Shown piece after piece: positions 25,308-33,800 of a stretch of DNA of 37,636 nucleotides. How positions within the stretch are numbered: position 1 is the stretch's first letter; each line of letters opens with the position of its first letter. The DNA comes from Myxococcales bacterium (GTDB taxonomy: Bacteria; Myxococcota_A; UBA9160; UBA4427): the NCBI GenBank assembly GCA_012960035.1, contig DUBZ01000024.1, positions 1 through 37,636 of the forward strand, read 5' to 3'. The position numbers and the translations under genes are program-made. The notes under the pieces were generated by a model. That model ran no database searches. It worked only from the letters and a program-made list of their open reading frames with translations, and was not told where the DNA came from.

Positions 25308-26230
25308 CCCGGGCGATGATCCTGGCCGCCGGGCTCGGAACTCGGCTGCGACCGCTTACCGAAGTGTGCGCGAAGCCCGCACTCCCCGTGTGCGGCGTTC
25401 CCGTCATCGCGTACCTCCTCGATTTCCTGAAACACCACGGTGTCACTGAAGTCATCATTAACCTTCACTATCTCCCCGAAACGGTGCGCGCTGCTGTCGC
25501 AAATTTCGGGCCCGGTGGAATTCAGGTTTCATTTAGTGAAGAAGCCGAACCGCTCGGAACCGGTGGCGGAATTCGCAAAGCACGTGCTTTCTTAGAACAA
25601 TCAGATCCGTTCGTCGTGTTGGCCGGAGATATGCTTCTCGACCTCGACCTCAATGCGTTAGTATCCCGCCATCAAGAGCACGGAGACCTCGCTACGCTGG
25701 TACTACGGGAAGATTCAAGAGTAGACCAATTTGGTTCGATCGGAATTGCGAAGGGAGGCGCAGTGCGCCGCATCGCGAATCGCTTTGACTTGGGACATGA
25801 GCACGACAGGGGCCTCTTCACCGGAGTGAGAGTCTTCTCACCCGAGGTATTCGAAGCCATCCCCGACCGTGAAGTCTTCGAAGACTTGAGCGACTGGCTC
25901 ACCCCCATGCTCGAAGCGGGCGACCAGCGAATTCGCGGAGAGCTCTATTCTGAAGCGGCTTGTACCTGGGAGCCGGTCGGAACCCCGAGCGAATATTTGC
26001 GCGCCAACTTTGAGCCACCTCCGCTTTCCTTCATTGATCAAGCCGAATACTGCGCGCGGCACGGGGTCCAGATCGTTGACAACGTGATTTTGGGCCCACG
26101 CGCACGGGTTGCGAGCGGAGCGCAACTTGATCACTGTATTGTGTTCGAAGACGAAGTCGTGCCCGCTGATGCGCGCGCGCGAAACTCTGCATTTGCTGAC
26201 GGCCAAGCTGTTGCGCTGAAGGACAACTAG
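25304..26230 (+). CDS. murU: N-acetylmuramate alpha-1-phosphate uridylyltransferase MurU
   Basis: 308 residues from a GTG start overlapping the amgK stop. An N-terminal nucleotidyltransferase fold has the signature AMILAAGLGTRLRPLT and K24 in CAKPALPV, with LGTGGGIRKA and LAGDMLLDLDL (metal-binding Asp) further on. It is longer than the roughly 225-residue Pseudomonas MurU: a C-terminal section (about 230-308) has left-handed-helix-like repeats (VQIVDNVILGPRARVASGAQLDHCIV). It would join UTP and MurNAc-1-phosphate to give UDP-MurNAc, bypassing MurA/MurB and so giving intrinsic fosfomycin tolerance in known systems. A mannose-1-phosphate guanylyltransferase-like role cannot be excluded by sequence, but the amgK neighbour favours MurU. 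Confidence 0.83.
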   Translation: MTRAMILAAGLGTRLRPLTEVCAKPALPVCGVPVIAYLLDFLKHHGVTEVIINLHYLPETVRAAVANFGPGGIQVSFSEEAEPLGTGGGIRKARAFLEQSDPFVVLAGDMLLDLDLNALVSRHQEHGDLATLVLREDSRVDQFGSIGIAKGGAVRRIANRFDLGHEHDRGLFTGVRVFSPEVFEAIPDREVFEDLSDWLTPMLEAGDQRIRGELYSEAACTWEPVGTPSEYLRANFEPPPLSFIDQAEYCARHGVQIVDNVILGPRARVASGAQLDHCIVFEDEVVPADARARNSAFADGQAVALKDN

Positions 26231-26967
26231 TGATCGATCTCCATTTTATCGGGACGAGCGATGCGTTTGGCGCCGGGGGCCGACGCCAAGCTGCCTTCCT
26301 GATTCGTGAACCCAGCGGATGCGTGCTCGTCGACTGCGGTACCACGACCAACACGGGACTCAACGCCGAAGAAGTCGATCGCAATCAAATCGACGCGATC
26401 ATGGTGAGTCACTTTCACGCGGATCACTTTGGCGGCATCCCGCTTTTCCTACTCGCCGCCTTGCACGAAGACCAACGCAAACGCCCGCTCACCATCGCGG
26501 GCCCACCCGGCATCGAAAGTCGAGTCACCCAACTTGCGGCTGCGATGGGACACGCGATTCCCGGTCGAGCGTGGACATTCGCGATTGACTATAAGGAGCT
26601 TCCGGCAGGAAACCCGGTCGACGTGGGTTCGGCGCAAGTGACTTCGTTCGAGACCCATCACAACAAAGACGTCTGCCCGCATGGGTTGCAGCTTCGCTTT
26701 GGCAACCGCACCGTTGTCTATTCCGGGGACACGGGTTGGTTTGACGAGTTGCCGCAGTATTCGCAAGGAGCCGACTTGTTCGTGTGCGAATGCACGTACT
26801 GCACGCCCGGTTTCGAATTCCACTTGAGTCTTGACCAAATTGAAGCAAAGCGGTCGTCACTCGGAAGCGACCGGATGATTCTCACCCACCTTGGCAACGA
26901 CATGGCGAAGGTGCGTGGGAAGGTCAGAATTGAAACCGCCGACGATGGATTAAAAATCAAGCTCTAG
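26230..26967 (+). CDS. MBL-fold metallo-hydrolase, RNase Z-like
   Basis: 245 residues from GTG at 26230, overlapping the murU stop by one base (TAGTG). It has the metal-binding motif H61-x-H63-x-D65-H66 (SHFHADHFGG), the downstream ligands in VYSGDTGW, and LTHLG near the C terminus. This is the compact PF12706-type beta-lactamase fold related to RNase Z and phosphodiesterases. The exosite arm of true tRNase Z is not seen, so tRNA processing is doubtful. The substrate is unknown. It is the last gene of spmAB-amgK-murU and overlaps the convergent anmK by 11 bases. Its position inside a wall-recycling operon suggests an amino-sugar phosphate, nucleotide sugar or muropeptide substrate, which is inference. 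Confidence 0.85.
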   Translation: MIDLHFIGTSDAFGAGGRRQAAFLIREPSGCVLVDCGTTTNTGLNAEEVDRNQIDAIMVSHFHADHFGGIPLFLLAALHEDQRKRPLTIAGPPGIESRVTQLAAAMGHAIPGRAWTFAIDYKELPAGNPVDVGSAQVTSFETHHNKDVCPHGLQLRFGNRTVVYSGDTGWFDELPQYSQGADLFVCECTYCTPGFEFHLSLDQIEAKRSSLGSDRMILTHLGNDMAKVRGKVRIETADDGLKIKL

Positions 26968-28126
26968 GAGTCTGCGCGGCGGAGATCTCGCCCAGTACTC
27001 CCGCGCGACTTGCCCCCGTGCATTGTGGCAGGTGGTTGGGAATTCCGAGCAAGGCATTTCGTCCCATCAGAGAGAACGCCATCGCCTCGGCGGCCTGCAC
27101 CGGAACCCCGTGATCCGAAAATCGCTCGATCGGAATCCCAGGTAGCTCGGCATGTAACGCGGCCATGATGGCCGGGTTCGACGCGCCGCCTCCGCCCACA
27201 ACCACGCGATCAATTCCACTCCTGTCACCGGAAGCTGCGGGCAACAGCTCGAGACAAGCAAGAGCGACCGACGTTGCAGTAAACGCCACGAGGGTGGCAA
27301 CGAGGTCATTCGCACCGCGTCCGCGTTCTGCCGCGACATCAACCCAACGCTGCGCCGCTGAAGCGCCGTAGTGCTCGCGCCCCGTCGACTTCGGAGGCAG
27401 CTGCGCGAGATATGCGTCGTCGAGCATCATGCTCAACATGCCCGCATCAACCTGGCCGTTCGTGGCGCGCGCACCATTTCGGTCCATCCGTTCCGCACCG
27501 CCACTCAGAATTGCCACCGCACCATCCACCAGTGAGTTTGCGGGCCCGGTGTCAAACGCGACCACCGCATCGGGGTCTTGTGATCGCGGAAGCCAAGTGA
27601 TGTTTGCGATCCCGCCAAGGTTGAGCGCGATACGGTTCTCATCAGGCGAGCCAAACGCAGCGTGATGGAAAAAAGGGGCGAGTGGTGCGCCCTGCCCCCC
27701 CAAGGCCATGTCGCGTGTTCGAAAGTCGGCGATCGTCGTGCAACCGGTGCGTTCAGCGATCACCGACGGATCCCCGATTTGAAGGGTGGCCCGAAGCTCC
27801 GGGTGGTGCGCCACGGTTTGGCCGTGCGAAGCGATGCAAGCCACGTCACCCATTGCGACATCGGCCTCGCTGCATGCGCCGAGCGCGGCTTTTGCAAATC
27901 GCTCGCCCAACTCAACGTCAAGGGCAGCGAACTCGGCAAGCACCTGCGGCCCTGGAAGCGCGGCTCCAGCAAGTGCATGCACTCGCCTTTGAAATTCGGG
28001 CTCGAACGGGGCTTCGACATGCGCGAGGAGTTTAAATGGAGATACGCGACCGTTATCGGGCCACTCCACCAAAGCAGCGTCGGTTCCGTCGGCAGACGTT
28101 CCACTCATCAGGCCAATCACAAGCAT
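26957..28126 (-). CDS. anmK: Anhydro-N-acetylmuramic acid kinase AnmK
   Basis: 389 residues, slightly longer than the usual 365-375. The N terminus IGLMSGTSADGTDAAL is the ASKHA phosphate-binding loop with the catalytic Asp; further AnmK motifs are ASHGQTVAHHPE, IADFRTRDMALGGQGAPLAP, ALNLGGIANITWLP and VVGGGGASNPAIM. AnmK opens the 1,6-anhydro ring of anhMurNAc and phosphorylates it, giving MurNAc-6-phosphate. In the AmgK/MurU route this must be dephosphorylated by MupP before AmgK acts; in the other route it goes to MurQ. It is at the downstream end of the leftward pilY1 series (51-base gap to the previous stop) but its enzymatic partners are the convergent amgK and murU. Confidence 0.95.
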   Translation of the reverse strand: MLVIGLMSGTSADGTDAALVEWPDNGRVSPFKLLAHVEAPFEPEFQRRVHALAGAALPGPQVLAEFAALDVELGERFAKAALGACSEADVAMGDVACIASHGQTVAHHPELRATLQIGDPSVIAERTGCTTIADFRTRDMALGGQGAPLAPFFHHAAFGSPDENRIALNLGGIANITWLPRSQDPDAVVAFDTGPANSLVDGAVAILSGGAERMDRNGARATNGQVDAGMLSMMLDDAYLAQLPPKSTGREHYGASAAQRWVDVAAERGRGANDLVATLVAFTATSVALACLELLPAASGDRSGIDRVVVGGGGASNPAIMAALHAELPGIPIERFSDHGVPVQAAEAMAFSLMGRNALLGIPNHLPQCTGASRAGVLGEISAAQTPRA

Positions 28127-28177
28127 CGGAGAAACCTTAGCGGGATGTCGGTACCCGCGTTGGATCTGAAACGCGAA

Positions 28178-29317
28178 TTATTGCAACGGCCCTGAAGACG
28201 GTTTGGGTTTCGGCGACTGCATGCGCTTCACCGGTTTCACGAACTCTTTGTCGTGGAGATATAGAAACATCGCCGCCATCGAGTCTTGCATCTGGTCGGT
28301 CGTGTTTTCGTAGACACTGACGAGTTCGTACTTGTGATCAGCGAAGATCCTGACGCCCTCTTCGCTAGTAATCGTTTCAACGTGTTTCAGACCGATGCCT
28401 GTATCAACGCTGGTGGCCTCTGCGTGGAGCACGGTCTCTCCGGTCGTGAGATCTCGCAGGGACAATGACTGCGCGAACGGATGCAGATGCACCGAAACGT
28501 AGTGAACCGTCGTGTCGTAACTTATTTCGAGAAACTCTGTGACAGGCGTGCTGTTGACCTGCCGTCCAGGCTCTACCTGCCAGTGCGCAGAAAAGACACG
28601 CCCAAACGGGTCCACGACGTTTTCGCTGCCAGCGGCGATGCCCACCGAACAGCCCTCGCCGTGTTCTTCGGCGTTGCCTTCCTCGAGGCCGTAGTACCCG
28701 TCCTTTCCTTCAACGAGTACCATGCCTTGCGCGGCCTTTTGAAACAAAGGCTTCATCGGCTGCGAAAGCTCGGCGTCCACGACGTAGTCGATCGACGTGC
28801 GAATCACGACGTCGTACTCGCCTTCGGTGCGATTCAGATTCAGAGCCTGGGTATCGAGCAAGACCGGCTCGTCTGAAATGATCGGGATGCCAAAGCCCGA
28901 GGGAAACTTCAGGTCCGTCTGGCCCTGGGAAAGCGTAAACAACCGCCCCTGATAGCGTGCTTCCTTCAAGTTCGGCTGAAACAACGCGCGGTGGCGTTCG
29001 ATGTCGCCGAAGCCAAGGTTCGCGTGGCAGAGAAAATCGTCCGACGCCTTGCTGCCGTCTTTAGCGTGGAAGACTTCGGAGCGAATCGCCGTGATCCACA
29101 TGAGCTCCGAGTTTCGCCAGTCACCCACGTATGCACGACGACGCCCGATGGGGCCCTGCATCGAACGAAAAATGCGATCGACGTGGTACGCCTTGGAATC
29201 GAAGCTGACGGTGCGCGTTTCCGCGGCGTTAGCCGGAAGGTCCGCGACGAGGAGACACAACGCACAAATTGCAAGCGTGAGGAGTCGAGCTCCATTGAAC
29301 ATCCGCGGGTTCGGCAT
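28178..29317 (-). CDS. Exported protein of unknown function, possibly PHM-like copper-binding fold
   Basis: 379 residues with a signal peptide (about 1-31, cleavage near ANAAE) and no further membrane segments. I do not recognise it firmly. An HxH pair, H277 and H279 in YVSVHLHPFAQSL, is followed about 70 residues later by M343, M347 and M350 in the C-terminal strand (ENTTDQMQDSMAAMFLYL). This spacing resembles the CuM site of peptidylglycine hydroxylating monooxygenases (H242, H244, M314). A CH pair is present at 97-98 (DFLCHANLGF), but no clear counterpart of the second CuH histidine is visible. Relation to SURNod19-like or copper type II monooxygenase-like proteins is possible. The C-terminal tail is Pro/Lys-rich. 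It follows the Ig-like lipoprotein gene by 51 bases. Confidence 0.75.
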   Translation of the reverse strand: MPNPRMFNGARLLTLAICALCLLVADLPANAAETRTVSFDSKAYHVDRIFRSMQGPIGRRRAYVGDWRNSELMWITAIRSEVFHAKDGSKASDDFLCHANLGFGDIERHRALFQPNLKEARYQGRLFTLSQGQTDLKFPSGFGIPIISDEPVLLDTQALNLNRTEGEYDVVIRTSIDYVVDAELSQPMKPLFQKAAQGMVLVEGKDGYYGLEEGNAEEHGEGCSVGIAAGSENVVDPFGRVFSAHWQVEPGRQVNSTPVTEFLEISYDTTVHYVSVHLHPFAQSLSLRDLTTGETVLHAEATSVDTGIGLKHVETITSEEGVRIFADHKYELVSVYENTTDQMQDSMAAMFLYLHDKEFVKPVKRMQSPKPKPSSGPLQ

Positions 29318-29368
29318 GGCCTAATAGTGTCACTGCGGGTTCAGCCCTGCAACGGCACCGGAGCCTGC

Positions 29369-30400
29369 CTATTCATCGTCGTCTGCATCGTACGCGTCGG
29401 GGGAAGCCGGAGACGCGTCGTTGCTGTTGACCCTCACGGTCAGATCAAACTGCTGACGTGCTTCGCCGCCGTGTCGGTCATCGGCAACGATCTCGACCTG
29501 GTGGAGCCCCTGATGCTTCTCGGTCGCCGTCCATGTCACCACGCCGAACGATGAGTCAATCGTCATGTCGGGCGGAGCAGAAGCGAGAGAAAAGCGAAAG
29601 TGCCGATCTCCGTCGGGATCCTGGAGCTTGGGTTCATATTTGAATTTCCCGTCCTGCGACAAAGTACCCGGTGCAGAAACGAACGTGGGGTCAGAGTTCT
29701 CGAGCACAACGCCCTCGCTTTCCCGTTCAGGCGCTTCCAGATCACCGTCGCTTGCGAGCACCGTGGCATGCACAACGTCACCGCGGCGAAGTTCGCTCGT
29801 ATTAAACACCGCACCGTAATTTTGCACGCGTCGTTTATTGACATACCACTGGGTCGTGATCGCGACTTCATCACCGTCGTGATCGTCCGCGATTGCGTGC
29901 ATGGTAATTTCTGAACCCGATGCCACTCGCGCGCCGTGGTCGAGCGCGATTTCTCGCCACACGGGTGGGGAGTTCTCCACTTCGGCCGTGGCTACCGTCG
30001 GCTTGGTGGTCGATCGCGAGTCACTTGCCTTTACGCTGACGCGAATCATGTCGCCGCGCTTGGCGGTTGACGGAACTTCAATCGACGATCCGCCGCCGGA
30101 AAATCGGTGCGCACCGATATGCCAGGTGTAACCGAGTTCCACTTCTTGACCTTCCGGGTCGTGCACCTTCACGAGCGCGGTCAAGGTTGCTCCCGGAATG
30201 ACTTCCGAGGCAGAGAGACTCACCGAATCAATCCTCGGCGGCAGATTGGGGATCTGGAAACTCGTCTCTTCAGCTTCCTCCACGCCACCGGTCTCCACCG
30301 CCCCGGTTGATGAAGCGTCGGTCCCGCCACATGCCATTGCGGTCACCGTGGCGACGGACAGCATGGCCCCCAACATTTTGCGTGCGGATGAGCTGCGCAT
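29369..30400 (-). CDS. Putative lipoprotein with Ig-like/cadherin-like repeats
   Basis: 343 residues from the ATG at 30400, which overlaps the preceding stop by one base (TGATG); a TTG just before it adds one residue. The leader ends in TAMACGG, a plausible though not ideal lipobox, followed by a Ser/Thr/Glu-rich spacer. Three or four Ig-like repeats follow, each starting near NLPPRIDSV, NSPPVWREI or NSDPTFVSAP and containing a D-x-D/E-G pair (HDPEGQEVEL, DDHDGDEVAI, QDPDGDRHFRF) as in calcium-binding PKD/cadherin-like modules. The tail is acidic (DAYDADDDE). It is likely anchored in the outer membrane or periplasm, and by position may be an adhesive or accessory partner of PilY1. Confidence 0.82.
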   Translation of the reverse strand: MRSSSARKMLGAMLSVATVTAMACGGTDASSTGAVETGGVEEAEETSFQIPNLPPRIDSVSLSASEVIPGATLTALVKVHDPEGQEVELGYTWHIGAHRFSGGGSSIEVPSTAKRGDMIRVSVKASDSRSTTKPTVATAEVENSPPVWREIALDHGARVASGSEITMHAIADDHDGDEVAITTQWYVNKRRVQNYGAVFNTSELRRGDVVHATVLASDGDLEAPERESEGVVLENSDPTFVSAPGTLSQDGKFKYEPKLQDPDGDRHFRFSLASAPPDMTIDSSFGVVTWTATEKHQGLHQVEIVADDRHGGEARQQFDLTVRVNSNDASPASPDAYDADDDE

Positions 30401-30768
30401 CAATATGGAATCTCGCGAACCATACGAAGCTTCACGAGCTTGTGCTCGAAATCGGCTTCGAAGTAGACCTTCGTACCGGTGTTTCGATCCGGCATGCTGT
30501 TGTGAACCCGCATTGGTTTGAAGTCGCGAAGCCGAGCGCTCATTCCAACTTCGTTGATCATCTCTGTGTCATTCGTGATCGTATATTCGTAGCCCTTGAG
30601 CTTGATCGTCTTCGCTTGAGCGTTAACGGCCTGCACGATCGCGTGTTCGCGCTCGAGCTGTGGCTTCTTCTGTTCCGGCTGTCCGCGTTTCGCAAATGCG
30701 GGGCCAGCCAAAAGCAGACTGGCGCAAAACACACCGAGAATGGCGATGAAGAATCGATTGAGCTTCAT
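30400..30768 (-). CDS. Small exported protein, PilY2-like
   Basis: 122 residues with a clear signal peptide (about 1-26, cleavage after AFA). The mature part begins Lys/Gln-rich and continues HAIVQAVNAQAKTIKLKGYEYTI, a pattern of short beta strands (V-x-x-V-x-x-x-x-x-x-I-x-L-x-G-x-x-Y) like the small PilY2 proteins found beside PilY1 in Pseudomonas. The similarity is of size, position and pattern, not a firm family match. It starts 64 bases after the pilY1 stop and is translationally coupled to the Ig-like lipoprotein gene. PilY2 has been linked to minor pilus biogenesis, and a periplasmic accessory role is likely. Confidence 0.72.
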   Translation of the reverse strand: MKLNRFFIAILGVFCASLLLAGPAFAKRGQPEQKKPQLEREHAIVQAVNAQAKTIKLKGYEYTITNDTEMINEVGMSARLRDFKPMRVHNSMPDRNTGTKVYFEADFEHKLVKLRMVREIPY

Positions 30769-30832
30769 GTTGAAGTCGCTCCTGTGACGATCAATGAACA
30801 GAGAACAATGCGGCTTAGACCCGATGTGAGCC

Positions 30833-33800
30833 TTACTGCGTCTCGCGCCAGTACAAGCCGCTGTTGTTCATGTTGATGTCGTTGGCTTCAAAACTGATCA
30901 TTTCCGTATCGGACTTTTCGATATAGACGCGGTTCGAAGTTCCGTCCGGACCTGCCGATGTCTTCGGATCGGTTGGCATGCCACTTCCGATGTCAAGGGA
31001 CCGGATTGGATCTCCGTTGGCGTCCTTGAAGTAGCCCTCGGCCGTCGTGAGATGGAAGGCGTAGAGCAGACCGGATCCTCGCGACGAACATGGGTTCCCC
31101 ATAACGTCTGGTGTAAACGTGGCGGCAATCACGGTCCCGGCAAAGATCGTGGTGCTGGTGACGAATTTTTCGCCATCCGCCGCGATCCAGAAATAGCCGG
31201 GAGTTGTGAGTGCAATCGCACCTTGCGTCGACCCAATATCGGTCAGCATCGTTTCGTCCAACGTGGCCGGCGGCGTCCCGGCCGTTTCATGCGGGTCCTG
31301 GTCCTGGATGACATAGAAACGATCGTTTTCGGTCAGGTCACCAGCCACACCTTCGTCGGCAACGCGGTCACGGCGCCCTGTACCGAACGCCAACCACAAC
31401 TTCGTACCCGAAAAGCTGACGGCGGGAGGCGTGAAGATGTTTTTGTGGTAGTCCACCGTCGCGATGGTGTGCATCGGCGCGGTAAAGATGCGGCGGAACG
31501 GCCAGTTGGGCTGCGTGCGTAAACTCGAGCCGTCATTGACGCGATCTTCCCCGACAGGTTTGATGTACCACTTGAACATCTGACCGCCGAGATCACCCAT
31601 GTAAACCACGTCGGCGAATCCGTCACTGTCGAGATCAATCACAGCGGGCGTCGCCGGCATCGCGTACTTCATGTACTGCGTGTCATCCGACCCGAGCGGG
31701 TCGAACCGCTTTTCGGCGATGATCTTGCCCGTCTTGGCGTCGAGCATATAGATCGACCGCCCCTTGTATTCGGCAGCGTCATAGCCCGTCGCTTCATTGG
31801 GCTGCCCAGTCAAGTCGTAGCCACCGGACACGATCACAACCCAGCGTTCGTACCCATAGCCAGCGTTGGTTTGGCCCGCGACGTTCAAACGAACGCGCGT
31901 AATTACCGGCTGCCCCCAACTCTCACCCAGGTACGGAATAATCGAAGCGGCGATGGCGATATCGTCCGGGTCGAGTTCGTCTGGGAACTCCCAGAGGTAG
32001 CCCGGATACGGCAGGTTGCCCGCCGGCCCCGTAATGTTGTCCGGGTTGGTGATGTCCAGCGCGTAATAGTGCTCACCCCCCTGACGCATGCCGCCCACGA
32101 GAATCGTTCGCCATTCCGAAGCTGTCTTTGGAACCGTCGTTGGCGTTGGATGCTGCCAAACGTCGGCACTCTGCGGCGAACCGTCCACGAAGTAGGTTCG
32201 CTTCGTTGGGTCATCCACGATCTGCTTGCGGATATTTTGGCGAGCCTTCCAAGGCATGAAGCCAAACACTTCTGCACCCGACCCAACCGAGTACTTCGCG
32301 GGTTGGACGCTGTCGTCCCAATTACCGGCGTCGAACGACTCGAGGTAGCCGCCATTCGTCCCTGCGTAAATCCGTCGACTCCGTGTTGAGTACGCGGCCC
32401 GGAAGAGCGCAGACGAGGGTTCGCCCGAAACGATGTAAGGCTGCTTCACAACGACCGGGTTCGCGTGAAAGATGTCGCCAAGGATCGCGTTTTTCGCCGC
32501 GCATGTGGTCTGTGCCGTAACACCCGCACCTGTGACACCGGATCCAAAGAAACAACCTCGTGCAAATTGCACAATTTCATCTGTCAGGCCTTCGGCGGTG
32601 AGCGCGGTACTCCCGTGCAGAACATAGGCCCCGTCATTCGGCGCCGGGTCCGGCGAAAGGGTGAAGGGGACGATCCCGAGATCAACCGCGTCGATGGTCG
32701 CTTTGTCGAAATTGACGAGGGTCGGCGTTCCACCCGAGAGTTTTGACGTCTTGAGCAAGCGACTCGCGGGTGCCGGCATGACCTCGTTGGCATCCCAGAA
32801 ATACTCTGCTGACGGGTCGAACGGACCACTATTGCACTCGCCGACATCCGGATCGACTAGGGCGCAGTTGAAATTCTTGTCGAGTACGTCGCCGTTGGCT
32901 GCAATGTGCCAGGCGCGAAGATGCCCTTCCCAGAAGGCAGAACTCGCCAGCGGGAAGAAGAAGGACTGATAGAAGTCACCGCCGTCTGCAGTACGAGCCG
33001 ACGGAACCGATGCTGCGGTAAATGACTGCGACTTCTCGACGATGTCATTCAGTGCAAGCGTTAAGGCATTTGCAAGTTCGTTACCCGTCTGAGCGTAATA
33101 GAAGTTGCCGTTACCGTTGATCGCCGTCTTCGTCAGCAACGTATTCGCTTCCGACTCGGTCGAGAAACCCACCGTATAGACATCGACATTCTGAATGCCG
33201 TCCATGCCCGCTTCCGGCCGCATGTCGTTTTCCTGCATGTACTTCGCGACATCGTCGAGATACCGAGACTCGTCGTTACCCGGCTCTTCCAATTCGCCGT
33301 CGTTGTGGTAGTCGCCAATCAAGTCACCGAAGTCACCGAAGCCGCGATCCTCGGAGTCAGAATCGGTGTCGAAGTCATCCCGGGTTGGGATGCCGTCTGT
33401 AATCACGATAACAAAACACGACTGACAGTAGTACTGGACCGGGTCAACAGGCCAACTGCTCGACGTACTGGTGTGGTCGCCGTTGCTGACACGGTACTCG
33501 TAGCGCGGGAATTTGGTGAGACCATCTTTCCCTTCTGGAATGTTTGCCGTCGATCGACTCATGAAGAACGTATAAAGCTGGAACAGGGACTCAGCCAGAG
33601 GCGTCCAGCCACTCGGGCTTTGCGATGTCAACCAGGTTTTGAGCGCTGCGCCGCTTGTCGGATCCGCCTTGATGACATCCACGCCAACGTAACCACCGTG
33701 CGGCTCACCAGTTCTTCGAAAACGCGCAAAGCCGATACGAATGCCCTTCGGCTCAGCAAAACACACGAGATCGAGCGCAACTTGCTGTGCCGCCTGGAAG

